Shown here in pieces: positions 25,172 to 34,575 of a stretch of 64,000 nt of DNA (position 1 is the stretch's first letter; each line of letters starts with the position of its first letter). The notes below the pieces were generated by a model that worked only from the letters and a program-made list of their open reading frames with translations, had not been told where the DNA came from and ran no database searches. Source of the DNA: DATKXU01 sp035528905 (GTDB lineage: Bacteria > Armatimonadota > UBA5829 > DTJY01). The stretch is taken from contig DATKXU010000012.1 in assembly GCA_035528905.1 (NCBI GenBank), forward strand, positions 12,539 through 76,538, given 5' to 3'. A program made the position numbers and the translations under genes.

Positions 25172-26341
25172 ATGGCTGGGAAAAAGGTCAACGTTGGACT
25201 TGTCGGCTACATGTTCATGGGCAAGGCTCACAGCGTCGGCTATCGCGATGTGGCGTTCGCCTTCCCCGACGTGAAAGCCGAGCCGGTGATGAAGGAGATC
25301 AGCGGGCTGGTCAAGGCGGAGGCCGAGCAGTACGCGAAGCAATACGGCTGGCAGCGTGCGAGCCAGGGCTACAAGCATGTCGTCGAAGCCAAAGATATTG
25401 ACCTGGTGGACATCGCGACCGGGAACGACACGCACAAGGAGATCGCACTCGCCGCCGCTACGAACGGGAAGCACATCTTCTGCGAAAAGCCGATGGCCAT
25501 GAATGTGGCCGAGTGCAAGGAGATGATCAAGGCCGTCGAGAAGGCGGGCGTGCTGCACATGGTTGACTTCAACTACCGTGCTGTCCCGGCTGTGGCGCTC
25601 GCCAGGCAGATGGTCGAGAAGGGCATGATCGGCACTCCCTACCATTTCCGAGCGGTTTACCTGCAGGACTGGATCGTGGATCCTGAGTTCCCGCTGGTCT
25701 GGCGGCTTCAGAAAGACAAGGCCGGTTCAGGCGCGCACGGCGACCTTAACGCCCACATAATTGATCTCGCAAGGTTCCTGTGCGGTGAGTTCGAGTCGGT
25801 CTGCGGATTGATGAAGACGTTCATCACGAAGCGCCCGCTTCTCTCGGCGCAGACCGGCGGCCTGACCGCCAAGGGGTCCAAGCAAATGGGCGAGGTCACG
25901 GTTGACGACGCGACGCTCTTCCTCGCCAGATTTGACAACGGAGCGGTCGGCACGTTCGAAGCTACCCGATTCGCCGTCGGAAACCGCAACGGAAACCGAT
26001 TCGAACTGAACGGCAGCGACGGCAGCATCCGGTTCAACCTCGAGAGAATGAACGAGCTGGAGTACTTCAGCCGCAAGGATAAGGATGCGCATCAGGGCTG
26101 GAAGACGATCCTGGTCACCGATCCGCCGCACCCATATCTGAAGGGCTGGTGGCCCGCCGGACATATCATCGGCTGGCAGCACACGTTCGTTCACCAAATC
26201 TACAATCTCATGAACGGCATCGCAGCCGGCAAGAACCCGACTCCCAATTTCTACGACGGGCTGAAGTGCCAGATGGTGCTCGAGGCCGTGGAAAAATCGG
26301 CGGAAACCGGCCAGTGGGTCAAGATAGCATCTATTGGTTAG
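25172..26341 (+). CDS. Gfo/Idh/MocA family oxidoreductase
   Basis: A 389-residue NAD(P)-dependent sugar/inositol-type oxidoreductase. The Rossmann start reads VNVGLVGYMFMGKAHSVGYR. The conserved catalytic-Lys motif is CEKPMA (about 100-105), then the C-terminal beta-sheet domain with GAHGDLNAHIIDLARFL, where the conserved His/Asp pair binds substrate. The C-terminal HPYLKGWWPAGHIIGWQHTF segment is typical of the family variants abundant in Armatimonadota and Planctomycetota. AAAGGAGGAG precedes the ATG. The substrate cannot be told from sequence, and no sugar operon surrounds it. Confidence 0.9.
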   Translation: MAGKKVNVGLVGYMFMGKAHSVGYRDVAFAFPDVKAEPVMKEISGLVKAEAEQYAKQYGWQRASQGYKHVVEAKDIDLVDIATGNDTHKEIALAAATNGKHIFCEKPMAMNVAECKEMIKAVEKAGVLHMVDFNYRAVPAVALARQMVEKGMIGTPYHFRAVYLQDWIVDPEFPLVWRLQKDKAGSGAHGDLNAHIIDLARFLCGEFESVCGLMKTFITKRPLLSAQTGGLTAKGSKQMGEVTVDDATLFLARFDNGAVGTFEATRFAVGNRNGNRFELNGSDGSIRFNLERMNELEYFSRKDKDAHQGWKTILVTDPPHPYLKGWWPAGHIIGWQHTFVHQIYNLMNGIAAGKNPTPNFYDGLKCQMVLEAVEKSAETGQWVKIASIG

Positions 26342-26655
26342 CCTGATACCGGGCGAATAAACCCGCGTATCCGCCGCGGTGGATCCCATAGCATCAGAGT
26401 AGTGGCCGCGGCTCTGTCCCGGCCAGCGGGTATGTCTTGCTGTCGGCGCCCCGATGGCGACTGGGCATGAGTGCCACGGATCTCGCCAATCCGAAGGATG
26501 CATCCGTGTGTTTGCTCTTGTGGAGGATGCCCAGGCACCTGCGGCACCATCCTGGAAAAAGCCTTCACTCTAGCTATCCTCAGGGTCCTCCACATACGTT
26601 CTACCTCCGGCTTCTGCGCCAGCTGGCAATGTGAAGTCGGTGAGGAGGATGTGAT
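26342..26655. other. 314-base spacer before the NHL gene, nothing recognised
   Basis: No gene, RNA fold or strong terminator found. Short frames present have no ribosome site or plausible composition. The NHL gene's GGAGGAT ribosome site lies at the right end. Confidence 0.5.
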
Positions 26656-27726
26656 ATGTCTAGACTGTGCGGTAGTATAGGGCGGCGTTGTCTACTACCT
26701 GGTCTGCTTTACGTGTTTGCTTTGTGTTGCCCAGCCCATGTTGGTGCAGGTACCTACTCTTACTTGAGCCTGCTGGGTCGGCAGGATCCGGTTCAGTACT
26801 TCACTTGTCCTGCGGGTGTGTGCGTAGATTCCTCCGGATCCATTTTCGCCGTAGACGCAGCCCGACCCCAATTGCTCAAATTCCATGCGTCGGGCTCTCT
26901 GCAATGGCGCCGCAGCTTGGTGGCTGTAGCCAGGAGTGACCTCTGGCTCAACTATCCTTATGACGTGCGCCTTTTACCAAATGGCAACATCGCTATACTC
27001 AACGGCCTGCCAGCATTAATAGCTGAGCTGGACAGCGCTGGCCGTTTACTATGGCTGTCAACGTGGCCCGATTCGAACCAGTATGGGAGCCCGGGCGGCA
27101 TCGGCGTTGACACTGACGGGAACATCTTCGTTTCAGAAGCCAGGAACGTGAAAATCCACAAGTTCGGCCCCAGCGGCGTGTGGCTATCTGCGTTTGGTGT
27201 AGCGGGAAGAGACCCTGGGGAATTGATGGCACCCTGCGGTATAGCCTTTGATCCCCAGGGGAATCTGGCAGTGGCAGACAACAACCTCAACAAGGTACAG
27301 AAGTACGATGCTTCTGGAGCCTACACCGGGTGGTCGTGTGGCAGCAGCAGCCCCCCTCACGAGGGCGATCCCGATCCGGGTAAGTTCTATGGGCTGACAG
27401 CAGTAGCGATTGCTTCAAACGGGATGGTATACGCCCTCGACTCGATGGGCTGTTTCGTCAACAAGTTTGACGCCAACGGAACATACATCGGGAGATTCGG
27501 CGGCTATGGGAAGTCAGATCAGCAATTCCTCGACCCAAACCGTATGGCCCTACAATCCCTCTCTTTGCTCTGGATAGCCGACTCGGATAGCTGCATGCTA
27601 AAGAAAATGGACACGGATACCGGAAACTGCCTTTTGAAGATAGGTTCACCGGGAATATTGGAAGACCTAGCTCAGGTCGCCTGCGGGTGTCACATTGGAC
27701 TCAGCCGGGAACTGCTATGTGGTTGA
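26656..27726 (+). CDS. secreted NHL-repeat beta-propeller protein, N-terminal part (frameshifted)
   Basis: This 356-codon frame begins after GGAGGAT with a signal peptide (LLPGLLYVFALCCPAHVGAG). It continues with NHL-type blades of the form P-G-I-x-x-D-x-x-G-N-I-x-V-x-x, such as SPGGIGVDTDGNIFVSEA and APCGIAFDPQGNLAVADNN. The blade pattern is good up to KIGSPGILEDLA near 27670 and then turns to unrelated residues ending CGCHIGLSRELLCG. The pattern resumes one frame over at 27671. So this is most likely the first part of an ~827-residue protein. The stretch looks less G+C-rich than its neighbours. Exported, function unknown. Confidence 0.75.
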   Translation: MSRLCGSIGRRCLLPGLLYVFALCCPAHVGAGTYSYLSLLGRQDPVQYFTCPAGVCVDSSGSIFAVDAARPQLLKFHASGSLQWRRSLVAVARSDLWLNYPYDVRLLPNGNIAILNGLPALIAELDSAGRLLWLSTWPDSNQYGSPGGIGVDTDGNIFVSEARNVKIHKFGPSGVWLSAFGVAGRDPGELMAPCGIAFDPQGNLAVADNNLNKVQKYDASGAYTGWSCGSSSPPHEGDPDPGKFYGLTAVAIASNGMVYALDSMGCFVNKFDANGTYIGRFGGYGKSDQQFLDPNRMALQSLSLLWIADSDSCMLKKMDTDTGNCLLKIGSPGILEDLAQVACGCHIGLSRELLCG

Positions 27727-29137
27727 CTACGAAAACCAGAAGGTAGTTAAGTTCAACTCTACGGGAGCCTTTGTGCTGAAGTTTGGCACAGGCGGCTCAG
27801 GTAACGGCCAGTTCGGCAACCCATGGGGTATCGCACTGGATGAGACAGGGCAGCACGTGTACGTAATCGATTCGCTCAACTGCCGTGTGCAGAAGTTCAC
27901 ACTATCGGGTGAATACGTGTCACAGTTTGGCCAGCGGGGCGATGGCGACGGACAGTTTCAAGCTCCGTGTGGCATTGCGGTAGACTGCCTGGGAAATATC
28001 TATGTGACTGATACGCTCAAGGGAAAGGTACAGAAGTTCGATTCAACGGGAGCATTCCGGTCTAAATACGGGGATGGAACTTTAAGTTCTACACAAGGCT
28101 GCATAGTCCGCAATGTTGATGGTGTGCCCACGGAGCTATACGTAGCAGACTCAGGAAACTCTTTAGTCAGAAAGTACAATTTGGCGACGGGCGAGCTTGC
28201 TCTAAGCTTTGGTGGTAGGGGTGACTATGCCAACGGCAAATTTCGGTACCCGACCGATGTGAAGATTGGACCTAACGGTAACCTATTCGTGCTAGAGTAT
28301 TTCGCGAACTGCCGAATCCAGGAGTTCGACCTATCCGGCAACTTCATTCGCAAGATCAGAGGCATCAACTGCGGCACTGACGACCTCTACCTGGCAGGCG
28401 GAATCGCCTTCGACAATGAGGGTCGGCTATACGTGTCGGATGTTGGCGGGCACCGGGTCGCTAGGTTTGCCCCGTCTACAGGTCCAGCGCTTGATGCAAT
28501 TGCGGTTACTGATATATCCCCGTCATCGGCCACGGTAAGCTGGATCACAGATGTGCCTTCTACCTCCGCCATTGACTACTGGAAGCCAGGCCAAGCGCCG
28601 ACGCACATCGGGGATACGAATCCTCTTACGATCCACATGATGGCCTTGTCCGGGCTACAGCCGAATACGCTTTACCGCTTCAAGGTAACGTCGAGGGCTG
28701 GAACCGACAGCTCTATCAGCGGCATCTCAGAGTTCTGGACGCTTCCAACGACCAGTACGATCGAGGCTGAGAATTCCGTCGATACGAGACAGTGGGGCAC
28801 ATGGTCCAAGATTGTAGACGCCAATGCCTCATGCCGGGCCTACCTCAAGAGCGATGACACCGCAACCCCGGCCCATTTCTTTGTCAACTTTGTGGGCACA
28901 GGTGTGAATATCAGGTACATCGCGCTTCCCGAGGGAGGAAAGGCGAACTACTATCTGGACAAATCTGGGAGTCCGGCGGGAACGATTGACTTTTACGCCC
29001 CGACCGCCAGCTATGACCAGTCTCTGGAGATCTCTGGTCTCCCGTTCAAATCGCATGAGCTATTAATCGAGTGGGCTGGAGGCTCGAGTGGCGGCGGTAA
29101 CACGCTCGCGTTGGATAGATTCGAGATTATGCGATAG
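27695..29137 (+). CDS. NHL-repeat protein, C-terminal part with Fn3-like and carbohydrate-binding-like domains
   Basis: This frame is open from 27671 (SPAGVTLDSAGNCYVVD is a continuing NHL blade); the TTG at 27695 lacks a ribosome site, so it is probably not an independent start. About five NHL blades follow (NPWGIALDETGQHVYVID; APCGIAVDCLGNIYVTD). Then come a fibronectin-III-like domain (~residues 265-345, DISPSSATVSWITD ... LQPNTLYRFKV) and a C-terminal galactose-binding-like domain (~350-480, TIEAENSVDTRQWGTW) of the kind that binds glycans. Together with the preceding frame it forms one secreted propeller-adhesin-like protein broken by a one-base shift, either natural or an assembly error. 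Confidence 0.75.
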   Translation: MDSAGNCYVVDYENQKVVKFNSTGAFVLKFGTGGSGNGQFGNPWGIALDETGQHVYVIDSLNCRVQKFTLSGEYVSQFGQRGDGDGQFQAPCGIAVDCLGNIYVTDTLKGKVQKFDSTGAFRSKYGDGTLSSTQGCIVRNVDGVPTELYVADSGNSLVRKYNLATGELALSFGGRGDYANGKFRYPTDVKIGPNGNLFVLEYFANCRIQEFDLSGNFIRKIRGINCGTDDLYLAGGIAFDNEGRLYVSDVGGHRVARFAPSTGPALDAIAVTDISPSSATVSWITDVPSTSAIDYWKPGQAPTHIGDTNPLTIHMMALSGLQPNTLYRFKVTSRAGTDSSISGISEFWTLPTTSTIEAENSVDTRQWGTWSKIVDANASCRAYLKSDDTATPAHFFVNFVGTGVNIRYIALPEGGKANYYLDKSGSPAGTIDFYAPTASYDQSLEISGLPFKSHELLIEWAGGSSGGGNTLALDRFEIMR

Positions 29138-29350
29138 ACTTATCGTCGGCTCGTATCTCCTCGGCGGCAAGCGTGTAGATTACGGGGCACAAGCACCTTC
29201 CCATGTCCGGGCAGTACAGTGGTACACTGTGCCACGTCGGGCTGGCCCTCCAGCGGCCAAGCGTACGCGCGACCCTCTTCAGACGTCCGGCTTGCTGCCG
29301 GGAACAGCCCGGCCTGCGTCAAAGTCAAACTACTGGCGGAGGCGAATCCT

Positions 29351-29380
29351 GTTGACTTTTGCCTCCGCCGTGTGCTACGA
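29351..29380 (+). promoter_or_regulatory. candidate promoter for the secreted protein at 29470
   Basis: TTGACT (29351-29356), 18-base spacer ending TGC, TACGAT (29375-29380). It lies in a 332-base spacer (29138-29469) that otherwise shows nothing recognisable. Confidence 0.5.
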
Positions 29381-29469
29381 TTCTACTGGAGAGATTGCCC
29401 CCGAAGGGCTTGTTCGCAGCTTGGGATTGGACTGGGCAGCGAGTTCCGGGGGCCGGGAGGATATCGCCC

Positions 29470-30825
29470 ATGTCGAGAGGCAGGTTGGTAGTCGCGGCTG
29501 TAGTTGCCAGCTTGGTCGCCCCAGCTTTGCTGGCCTCCATCGTCTCCGCTGAGACCGAAATCCGGATAACCAGGCCGCTTGACGGGTCAACTGTCCGCGA
29601 AACCGTGAACGTTCTTGTCCCGGTTTCGAGCGTTCCTGGGAACGGCTTTATCTCGTGCATGGTAGATGACAAGTTCAGGTGTGCGGCGGCCAGCAAGTCG
29701 GCTAATGGAGTGTCCTTCGTATTCCGGTGGGATACTAAGGCCATGAATCCGGATACGAGTATCCCGTTGGCGGAACGAATGCCTCGGGATGGCAAGCATA
29801 CCATCACTGTCCAGGCCTACGACGCGGACGGCATGAAGTACGGGAAGCCGAAGCAGATTACCGTCTACGTCAGCAACAGTGCCACCAAGTTCATGCCGGC
29901 CGGAGGGCTGAAGCTCCGATACACCCATAAGGTCGGCCGCGCGAGTACGTACGAGTTTAAGTACACACTCGATCTGAAGAGGATCGAGAGCGGAGCGAAC
30001 GTATCTGCAGCGGTCGGCGAGGCGGTCGAGGGTGCCGGCGGCGTAGTCAAGAGAAGCGTCGAAGATGTCATGCCGGACAACACGGTGCTTATTCGGCAGA
30101 AGCTTGTCGGCGCACTGGAATACTACCAGAAGGGGCAGCCGGTCCCGGCGCTCGGCCTTGCGACCAGAGCAGTCTATCATACAGAGGATGCGATGGGCCG
30201 GATCACCTACACGCTGAAATCTTCATCCCGCGCCGCGAGAGTAGCTGTGGACTTGCCGAATCTGCCCGCGCATCGAGTAAGGATCGGTGACACCTGGACG
30301 CAGCCCGATAGAATATTCCGAGACGCCATTACGGGGAATTCTGCGGCGGTAGTCTCGACTAGCACGCTGGAAGGAATGGAGTGGGAAGGCGGGCAGCCAT
30401 GCGCCAAGATAAAGTCGTCCTTTTCCGCAACGATGACTATACCGTTTTCTAGGGCTTTCATGGGGCCGCTGAGCGTTAATGGCGAGACCATAATGTATTT
30501 CGGCTGTGAGGTAGGGGAAGTCGTCTCCTCTGTGACTACGGCTGCCGCGAGAGGGCGGGTTGATCGCAACGCACTGAACGTCTTGGCCCAATCTCTAGGG
30601 GCACAGGGCGCAGGCGTGCCTTCGCCGGCATTCGCACCGGCCATACCTATGGGTCCAGGCGGCCCGCCGGGCATGGAGGAGGGTGAAGCGTATCCTCCGC
30701 CCGCGTACATGCCTGCGCCGTCCGGATATGGGCCTGTGCCCGGCAGCCTTGAGGCCGCCCAGGGCGCCGTGGACCTCGTTGATGTGGAGTTGGTCGTTCA
30801 CCAAACCCTGAGCCTGGTGCGCTGA
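29470..30825 (+). CDS. secreted protein with Ig-like N-terminal domain, unknown function
   Basis: A 451-residue exported protein: signal peptide (VVAAVVASLVAPALLASIVSAE), then an Ig-like domain (~28-130) with IRITRPLDGSTVRETVNVLV and KHTITVQAYDADG, the pattern of bacterial Ig/cadherin-like modules. The middle (~145-385) is a beta-rich domain of repeated antiparallel strands (LKLRYTHKVGRASTYEFKYTLDLKRI), and the tail is Pro/Gly/Met-rich. No catalytic motif is seen. GGGAGGA precedes the ATG; a terminator follows. No family is recognised for the middle domain, which resembles lipid- or glycan-binding envelope proteins only in general shape. Confidence 0.75.
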   Translation: MSRGRLVVAAVVASLVAPALLASIVSAETEIRITRPLDGSTVRETVNVLVPVSSVPGNGFISCMVDDKFRCAAASKSANGVSFVFRWDTKAMNPDTSIPLAERMPRDGKHTITVQAYDADGMKYGKPKQITVYVSNSATKFMPAGGLKLRYTHKVGRASTYEFKYTLDLKRIESGANVSAAVGEAVEGAGGVVKRSVEDVMPDNTVLIRQKLVGALEYYQKGQPVPALGLATRAVYHTEDAMGRITYTLKSSSRAARVAVDLPNLPAHRVRIGDTWTQPDRIFRDAITGNSAAVVSTSTLEGMEWEGGQPCAKIKSSFSATMTIPFSRAFMGPLSVNGETIMYFGCEVGEVVSSVTTAAARGRVDRNALNVLAQSLGAQGAGVPSPAFAPAIPMGPGGPPGMEEGEAYPPPAYMPAPSGYGPVPGSLEAAQGAVDLVDVELVVHQTLSLVR

Positions 30826-30863
30826 GGGAGATGGTTCAGGCTTGTCGAAGCAGACTACTGCGA

Positions 30864-30899
30864 AGGCGGGAAAAAGATTTCCCGCCTATCGTTTCTTCT
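30864..30899 (+). terminator. intrinsic terminator before tatC
   Basis: AGGCGGGAAA (30864-30873) pairs perfectly with TTTCCCGCCT (30878-30887) around a 4-base loop, followed by ATCGTTTCTTCT. It ends the transcript of the upstream secreted protein. Confidence 0.75.
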
Positions 30900-30945
30900 A
30901 GGGGATGGTTGCTGCCGTTTGCCGGCCAGCTCCGGGAATCTGCGA

Positions 30946-31704
30946 ATGGTTGATGTGGTGAGTAGAGAAGTTGACAAGGAGAGCTCGGAGAAGCAGCTCG
31001 AGCTGGTAGACCATCTGGCGGAGCTCCGCAACAGGATCATACGCTGCATAGTCTATGTCGGCCTGGGCATGGTTGTCGGCTGGGTGTTCTACGGTTCGTT
31101 CTTCAAGCTGTTGAGCGCCCCCGTAATGCGGTTCCTCGAGCGGAGCGGGAGCTCATTTCTACTCACCGGAGTCGCCGAGGGGTTCACGATCAAGGTTCAG
31201 ATATCCCTGCTCGTCGGCATAATAATCGCCCTGCCGCTGATTACGATGGAAGGATGGGGGTTTATCGCTCCCGGACTCACGAAGTCGGAGAGGCGCGCGG
31301 TCAAATTGGTTATGCCTCTCTCGATCCTCCTTTTTGTCTCCGGCGTCGTTCTCGGCTATTTCGTCATGCCTGCGGGCATCAAGTGGCTCATCAGCCAGAA
31401 CCCGCCGAGCGCAAAGTTTATGCCCCAAGTTGCCTCGACGCTCCTGTTCATCCTGAAGATGTATCTGGCCTTCGGTCTGGTGTTCCAGATGCCCGTGGTT
31501 CTGATGTTCCTGGCGAAGGCGGGCCTCATAAGCTCCAGAACGCTGAAGTCGTACTGGCGGCAGGCAGTCGTGGCCCTATTCATAATAGCCGCGGCGGTGA
31601 CCCCCTCCGGGGACGCCTTCACGATGATGATGCTGTGCGTTCCCATGGTCGTCCTCTATGTTCTCAGCATTGGATTGGTGAAGCTCGTCGAGAGATCGCG
31701 CTGA
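30946..31704 (+). CDS. tatC: twin-arginine translocase subunit TatC
   Basis: TatC is the receptor of the Tat system, which exports folded proteins with RR signal peptides. The 252 residues begin with a short charged stretch, then the family start LELVDHLAELRNRIIRCIVYVG, six hydrophobic helices, the conserved GFIAPGLTKSERR, LGYFVMPAGIKWL and the late AAAVTPSGDAFTMMMLCVPMVVLY motif. The ATG at 30946 is preferred to an earlier TTG. tatA/B are not adjacent; helicase follows after 46 bases. Confidence 0.96.
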   Translation: MVDVVSREVDKESSEKQLELVDHLAELRNRIIRCIVYVGLGMVVGWVFYGSFFKLLSAPVMRFLERSGSSFLLTGVAEGFTIKVQISLLVGIIIALPLITMEGWGFIAPGLTKSERRAVKLVMPLSILLFVSGVVLGYFVMPAGIKWLISQNPPSAKFMPQVASTLLFILKMYLAFGLVFQMPVVLMFLAKAGLISSRTLKSYWRQAVVALFIIAAAVTPSGDAFTMMMLCVPMVVLYVLSIGLVKLVERSR

Positions 31705-31750
31705 GGCCGGTGAGGCATCACACGACGAACGTAGGTTTGGTTCTTCTCCT

Positions 31751-34015
31751 GTGGACTTGGAAGGGTTCCTGCAAGAGCTGCGGAGTGCAGAGGATTACCG
31801 CGGCCAGATTGAGCACATCGCGAAGATCCCAGCGCGCGAGGCCAGGTATAGCGAGCTGACGGTGCCGCTCCATCCTCGGCTCCGGGAACGGCTTGAGGCG
31901 CTAGGCATCAAACGGCTCTATTCGCATCAGGCCGAGGCGGTCAACAAGGCGCTTGATGGCAGCCATATCGCTGTCGTGACCTCTACAGCAAGTGGGAAGA
32001 CCCTCTGCTACAACCTGCCGGTTCTGCACACGCAGCTTACCTTGCCCGGCAAGACGGCCCTCTACATGTTTCCGACCAAAGCCCTCGCTCAGGATCAGTT
32101 GAGAAAGCTGCGGGAGTTCGGCCTTTCCGACGGGCCGCGATTCGGCGTCTACGACGGAGACACGCCCGCTGCGGATAAGCGAGCCATCCGCAGAAACTGC
32201 CATACCATTCTCACAAATCCCGATATGCTCCACACAGGTATACTCCCGAACCACATGAACTGGGCCGAGTTCTTCCGGAACCTCGCCTTCGTCGTGATAG
32301 ATGAGATGCATGTCTACCGGGGGATATTCGGCGCGCACATGGCGAACATCGTCAGGCGTCTCAGGCGCGTATGCCGCCACTACGGGTCGGTGCCACAATT
32401 CATAGCCTGCTCGGCCACGATCGGGAGCCCCGAGGAGCTGATGCGCGTCCTTACCGGCGTCAAGGCCGAGGTCGTTGACGATGATGGCTCCCCGGCCGGA
32501 GAGAAGCGGCTGGTCTTCTGGAATCCACCGTACATAGGTGAGGGCGAGCGAAAGAGCGCGAACTCAGAAGCCGCCTCTCTCTTCGTCTGGCTGGTGCGAA
32601 ATGGCATTCGGAACATAACTTTCACCAAAGCCCGCGTTGTTGCGGAGTTGATCTATCGCTATGCGAGAGAAAGCCTGAGTGACAGTCCCGACCTGGCGTG
32701 TCGGATCATGTCGTATCGCGGCGGATACACGCCGGAGCAGAGGCGCGAGATCGAGCGCGGCTTGTTCGACGGGTCTCTCGTAGGGGTGACAGCCACGACC
32801 GCCCTGGAACTCGGAGTGGACATTGGCGATCTGGAAGCCTGCGTATTGACCGGGTACCCGGGGACTATTGCCAGTACGTGGCAGCAGATAGGCCGAGCCG
32901 GGAGAGGACGCCGCTCCTCATTGGCCATTCTGGTGGCGCTGGACAATCCGCTGGACCAGTTCCTGGTGAACAACCCCGGATATGTCCTGGACGCCGCCAA
33001 CGAGCGAGTGATCGTGGATCCGCACAATCCCTACATTCTCTCGGAGCACCTGCTATGCGCGGCATACGAGATTCCGATTACGGAGTTGGACTTCTCGCTC
33101 TTCGGAGGCGATGTCGAGCGGATCGTTCGCGAGGCTGAGGAGTCCGGCCGGGTCAGCGCGGGCGAGCGAATGTGGTTCTGGTCGGGATGGGGCTATCCGG
33201 CCTCAGGTGTGAATATACGCTCCGCCGGAGGGACCGGCTTCGCGGTGTATGACCTTGCCAACCCTGACGAAGTGCTGGGTACAGTGGAGGAAGCCAGCGC
33301 GTTTTCGATGCTGCATGAGGGCGCGGTGTATCTGCACCAGGGAGAGTCATACGTGGTGCAGCGGCTCGATATCGCAGAACGCCGGGCATTCGTGTCGCAG
33401 CGCGAAGTCGGCTACTACACCACTCCTCGGACTTTCACACAGATCGAGATCAAGTCAGAGTCGGCGAGTCGTCCGCAGGGCTCGGGGAGCGTCCATTTCG
33501 GGGAGATCAGCGTCACCACTCAGGTGACCGGCTTCTGGAAGAAGCGAATTCTCACCGAGGCGTGCCTTGAAGTGGTTGATCTGGACTTGCCGTGCCAATC
33601 ATTCCATACCAAGGGACTGTGGTTTACCCTCGACGCGCCTGTAGGCGTGGACGTGCTAAGCCGTCCGCTGGGCCTTGAAGGCGGCACCCATGCTCTGGAG
33701 CACGCGTTCATAGGCATTATGCCCCTCTGCGCGATGTGCGACACCCTCGACATAGGCGGCGCTTCGCATCCTCTACATCCGCAGTCGGGTCTTCCAACCA
33801 TTTTCATCTACGACTCCCATCCCGGAGGGGTCGGTATCAGCGAGGCTGCATATGCCAGGGCTGACGAGCTCCTGCAGTACACACTCCAAGTCGTCTCACA
33901 ATGCCCGTGTGCGGACGGGTGCCCCGCTTGCATCCAATCCGCCAAATGCGGCGACAACAACTTCCCTCTCGACAAACAGTCGGCGCTCTCTACCCTCAGG
34001 TACTTGATGGGATGA
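31751..34015 (+). CDS. DEAD/DEAH helicase with C-terminal zinc-binding MZB domain (MrfA/YprA-like)
   Basis: A 754-residue superfamily 2 helicase. The N-terminal RecA domain has LYSHQAEAV, the Walker A TSTASGKT (residues ~78-85), FPTKALAQDQL and the Walker B box DEMH; the second has ATTALELGVDIG and QQIGRAGRGRR. The C-terminus carries CPCADGCPACIQSAKCGDNN, the Cys-rich site of the MZB domain of YprA/MrfA and yeast Hrq1. MrfA acts in repair of mitomycin-type lesions in Bacillus; its partner exonuclease MrfB is not here. Start GTG 31751; its ribosome site is weak. Complete. Confidence 0.93.
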   Translation: MDLEGFLQELRSAEDYRGQIEHIAKIPAREARYSELTVPLHPRLRERLEALGIKRLYSHQAEAVNKALDGSHIAVVTSTASGKTLCYNLPVLHTQLTLPGKTALYMFPTKALAQDQLRKLREFGLSDGPRFGVYDGDTPAADKRAIRRNCHTILTNPDMLHTGILPNHMNWAEFFRNLAFVVIDEMHVYRGIFGAHMANIVRRLRRVCRHYGSVPQFIACSATIGSPEELMRVLTGVKAEVVDDDGSPAGEKRLVFWNPPYIGEGERKSANSEAASLFVWLVRNGIRNITFTKARVVAELIYRYARESLSDSPDLACRIMSYRGGYTPEQRREIERGLFDGSLVGVTATTALELGVDIGDLEACVLTGYPGTIASTWQQIGRAGRGRRSSLAILVALDNPLDQFLVNNPGYVLDAANERVIVDPHNPYILSEHLLCAAYEIPITELDFSLFGGDVERIVREAEESGRVSAGERMWFWSGWGYPASGVNIRSAGGTGFAVYDLANPDEVLGTVEEASAFSMLHEGAVYLHQGESYVVQRLDIAERRAFVSQREVGYYTTPRTFTQIEIKSESASRPQGSGSVHFGEISVTTQVTGFWKKRILTEACLEVVDLDLPCQSFHTKGLWFTLDAPVGVDVLSRPLGLEGGTHALEHAFIGIMPLCAMCDTLDIGGASHPLHPQSGLPTIFIYDSHPGGVGISEAAYARADELLQYTLQVVSQCPCADGCPACIQSAKCGDNNFPLDKQSALSTLRYLMG

Positions 34016-34193
34016 GTGCGAAGCAGGCCCTCGTCTATCCGTTGCGATACCTCGGCGGGGGCTGCGTTCAGTTTCGGCCGCGTTCCGCATCGGGTAAAAC
34101 GCGATTGGAATCCGCACGCGAATTCACTCGCGCGGATTGCACGCGGTCCACCGGCGTCATGGGCGTTGGGTGCCCCAAGGGAGGTGACACCGG
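34016..34193. other. 178-base spacer with no gene seen
   Basis: The bases after the helicase hold only a GC-rich CGCGAATTCACTCGCGCG inverted repeat (around 34120-34140) and the GGGAGGTG ribosome site for the next gene. Confidence 0.45.
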
Positions 34194-34448
34194 ATGACGA
34201 TTGGCGGCTTTCTCATCCTGCTCATAGTTGCGGCTGTCCTCGGCGCGCTTTCTGAAGCCCTTGCTGGCTGGCGGGCCGGCTATGGATGGATTGGCACCAT
34301 GATTGTGGCGTTAATCGGCGCATGGATCGGAAGCGCCCTGTTCAAGATAGGGCCGCCCATCATGGGAACCTACCTGATCTCCGCGATTCTCGGGGCGGTT
34401 GTCCTGATCGTGCTGCTGAAGCTCGTAACTGGCCGCAGGACGGCCTAG
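34194..34448 (+). CDS. GlsB/YeaQ/YmgE family membrane protein
   Basis: An 84-residue protein of three hydrophobic helices: GFLILLIVAAVLGALSEAL, a central GYGWIGTMIVALIGAWIGSAL and a C-terminal LISAILGAVVLIVLLKLV. The W-x-G-Y-G-W-I-G and G-A-x-I-G signatures match the 'transglycosylase-associated' YeaQ family, a general-stress envelope protein whose function is unclear. GGGAGGTG precedes the ATG at good spacing. Confidence 0.88.
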   Translation: MTIGGFLILLIVAAVLGALSEALAGWRAGYGWIGTMIVALIGAWIGSALFKIGPPIMGTYLISAILGAVVLIVLLKLVTGRRTA

Positions 34449-34575
34449 TGGTCGTAGGTGCTGGGGATGATTCTCTGCAGTGCAGCCTGCCTCATGTTGT
34501 GTAGGGGCGGCCTAAGCATAGACACGAATGGGGGTAAAGCTTGTATTGCGTTGGTAGAAAGGAGGATTTATCCTG

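Noticed and set aside
30864..30887. Riboswitch before tatC
   Set aside because: Only a simple hairpin with T-rich tail is present, which is explained as a terminator of the upstream gene.
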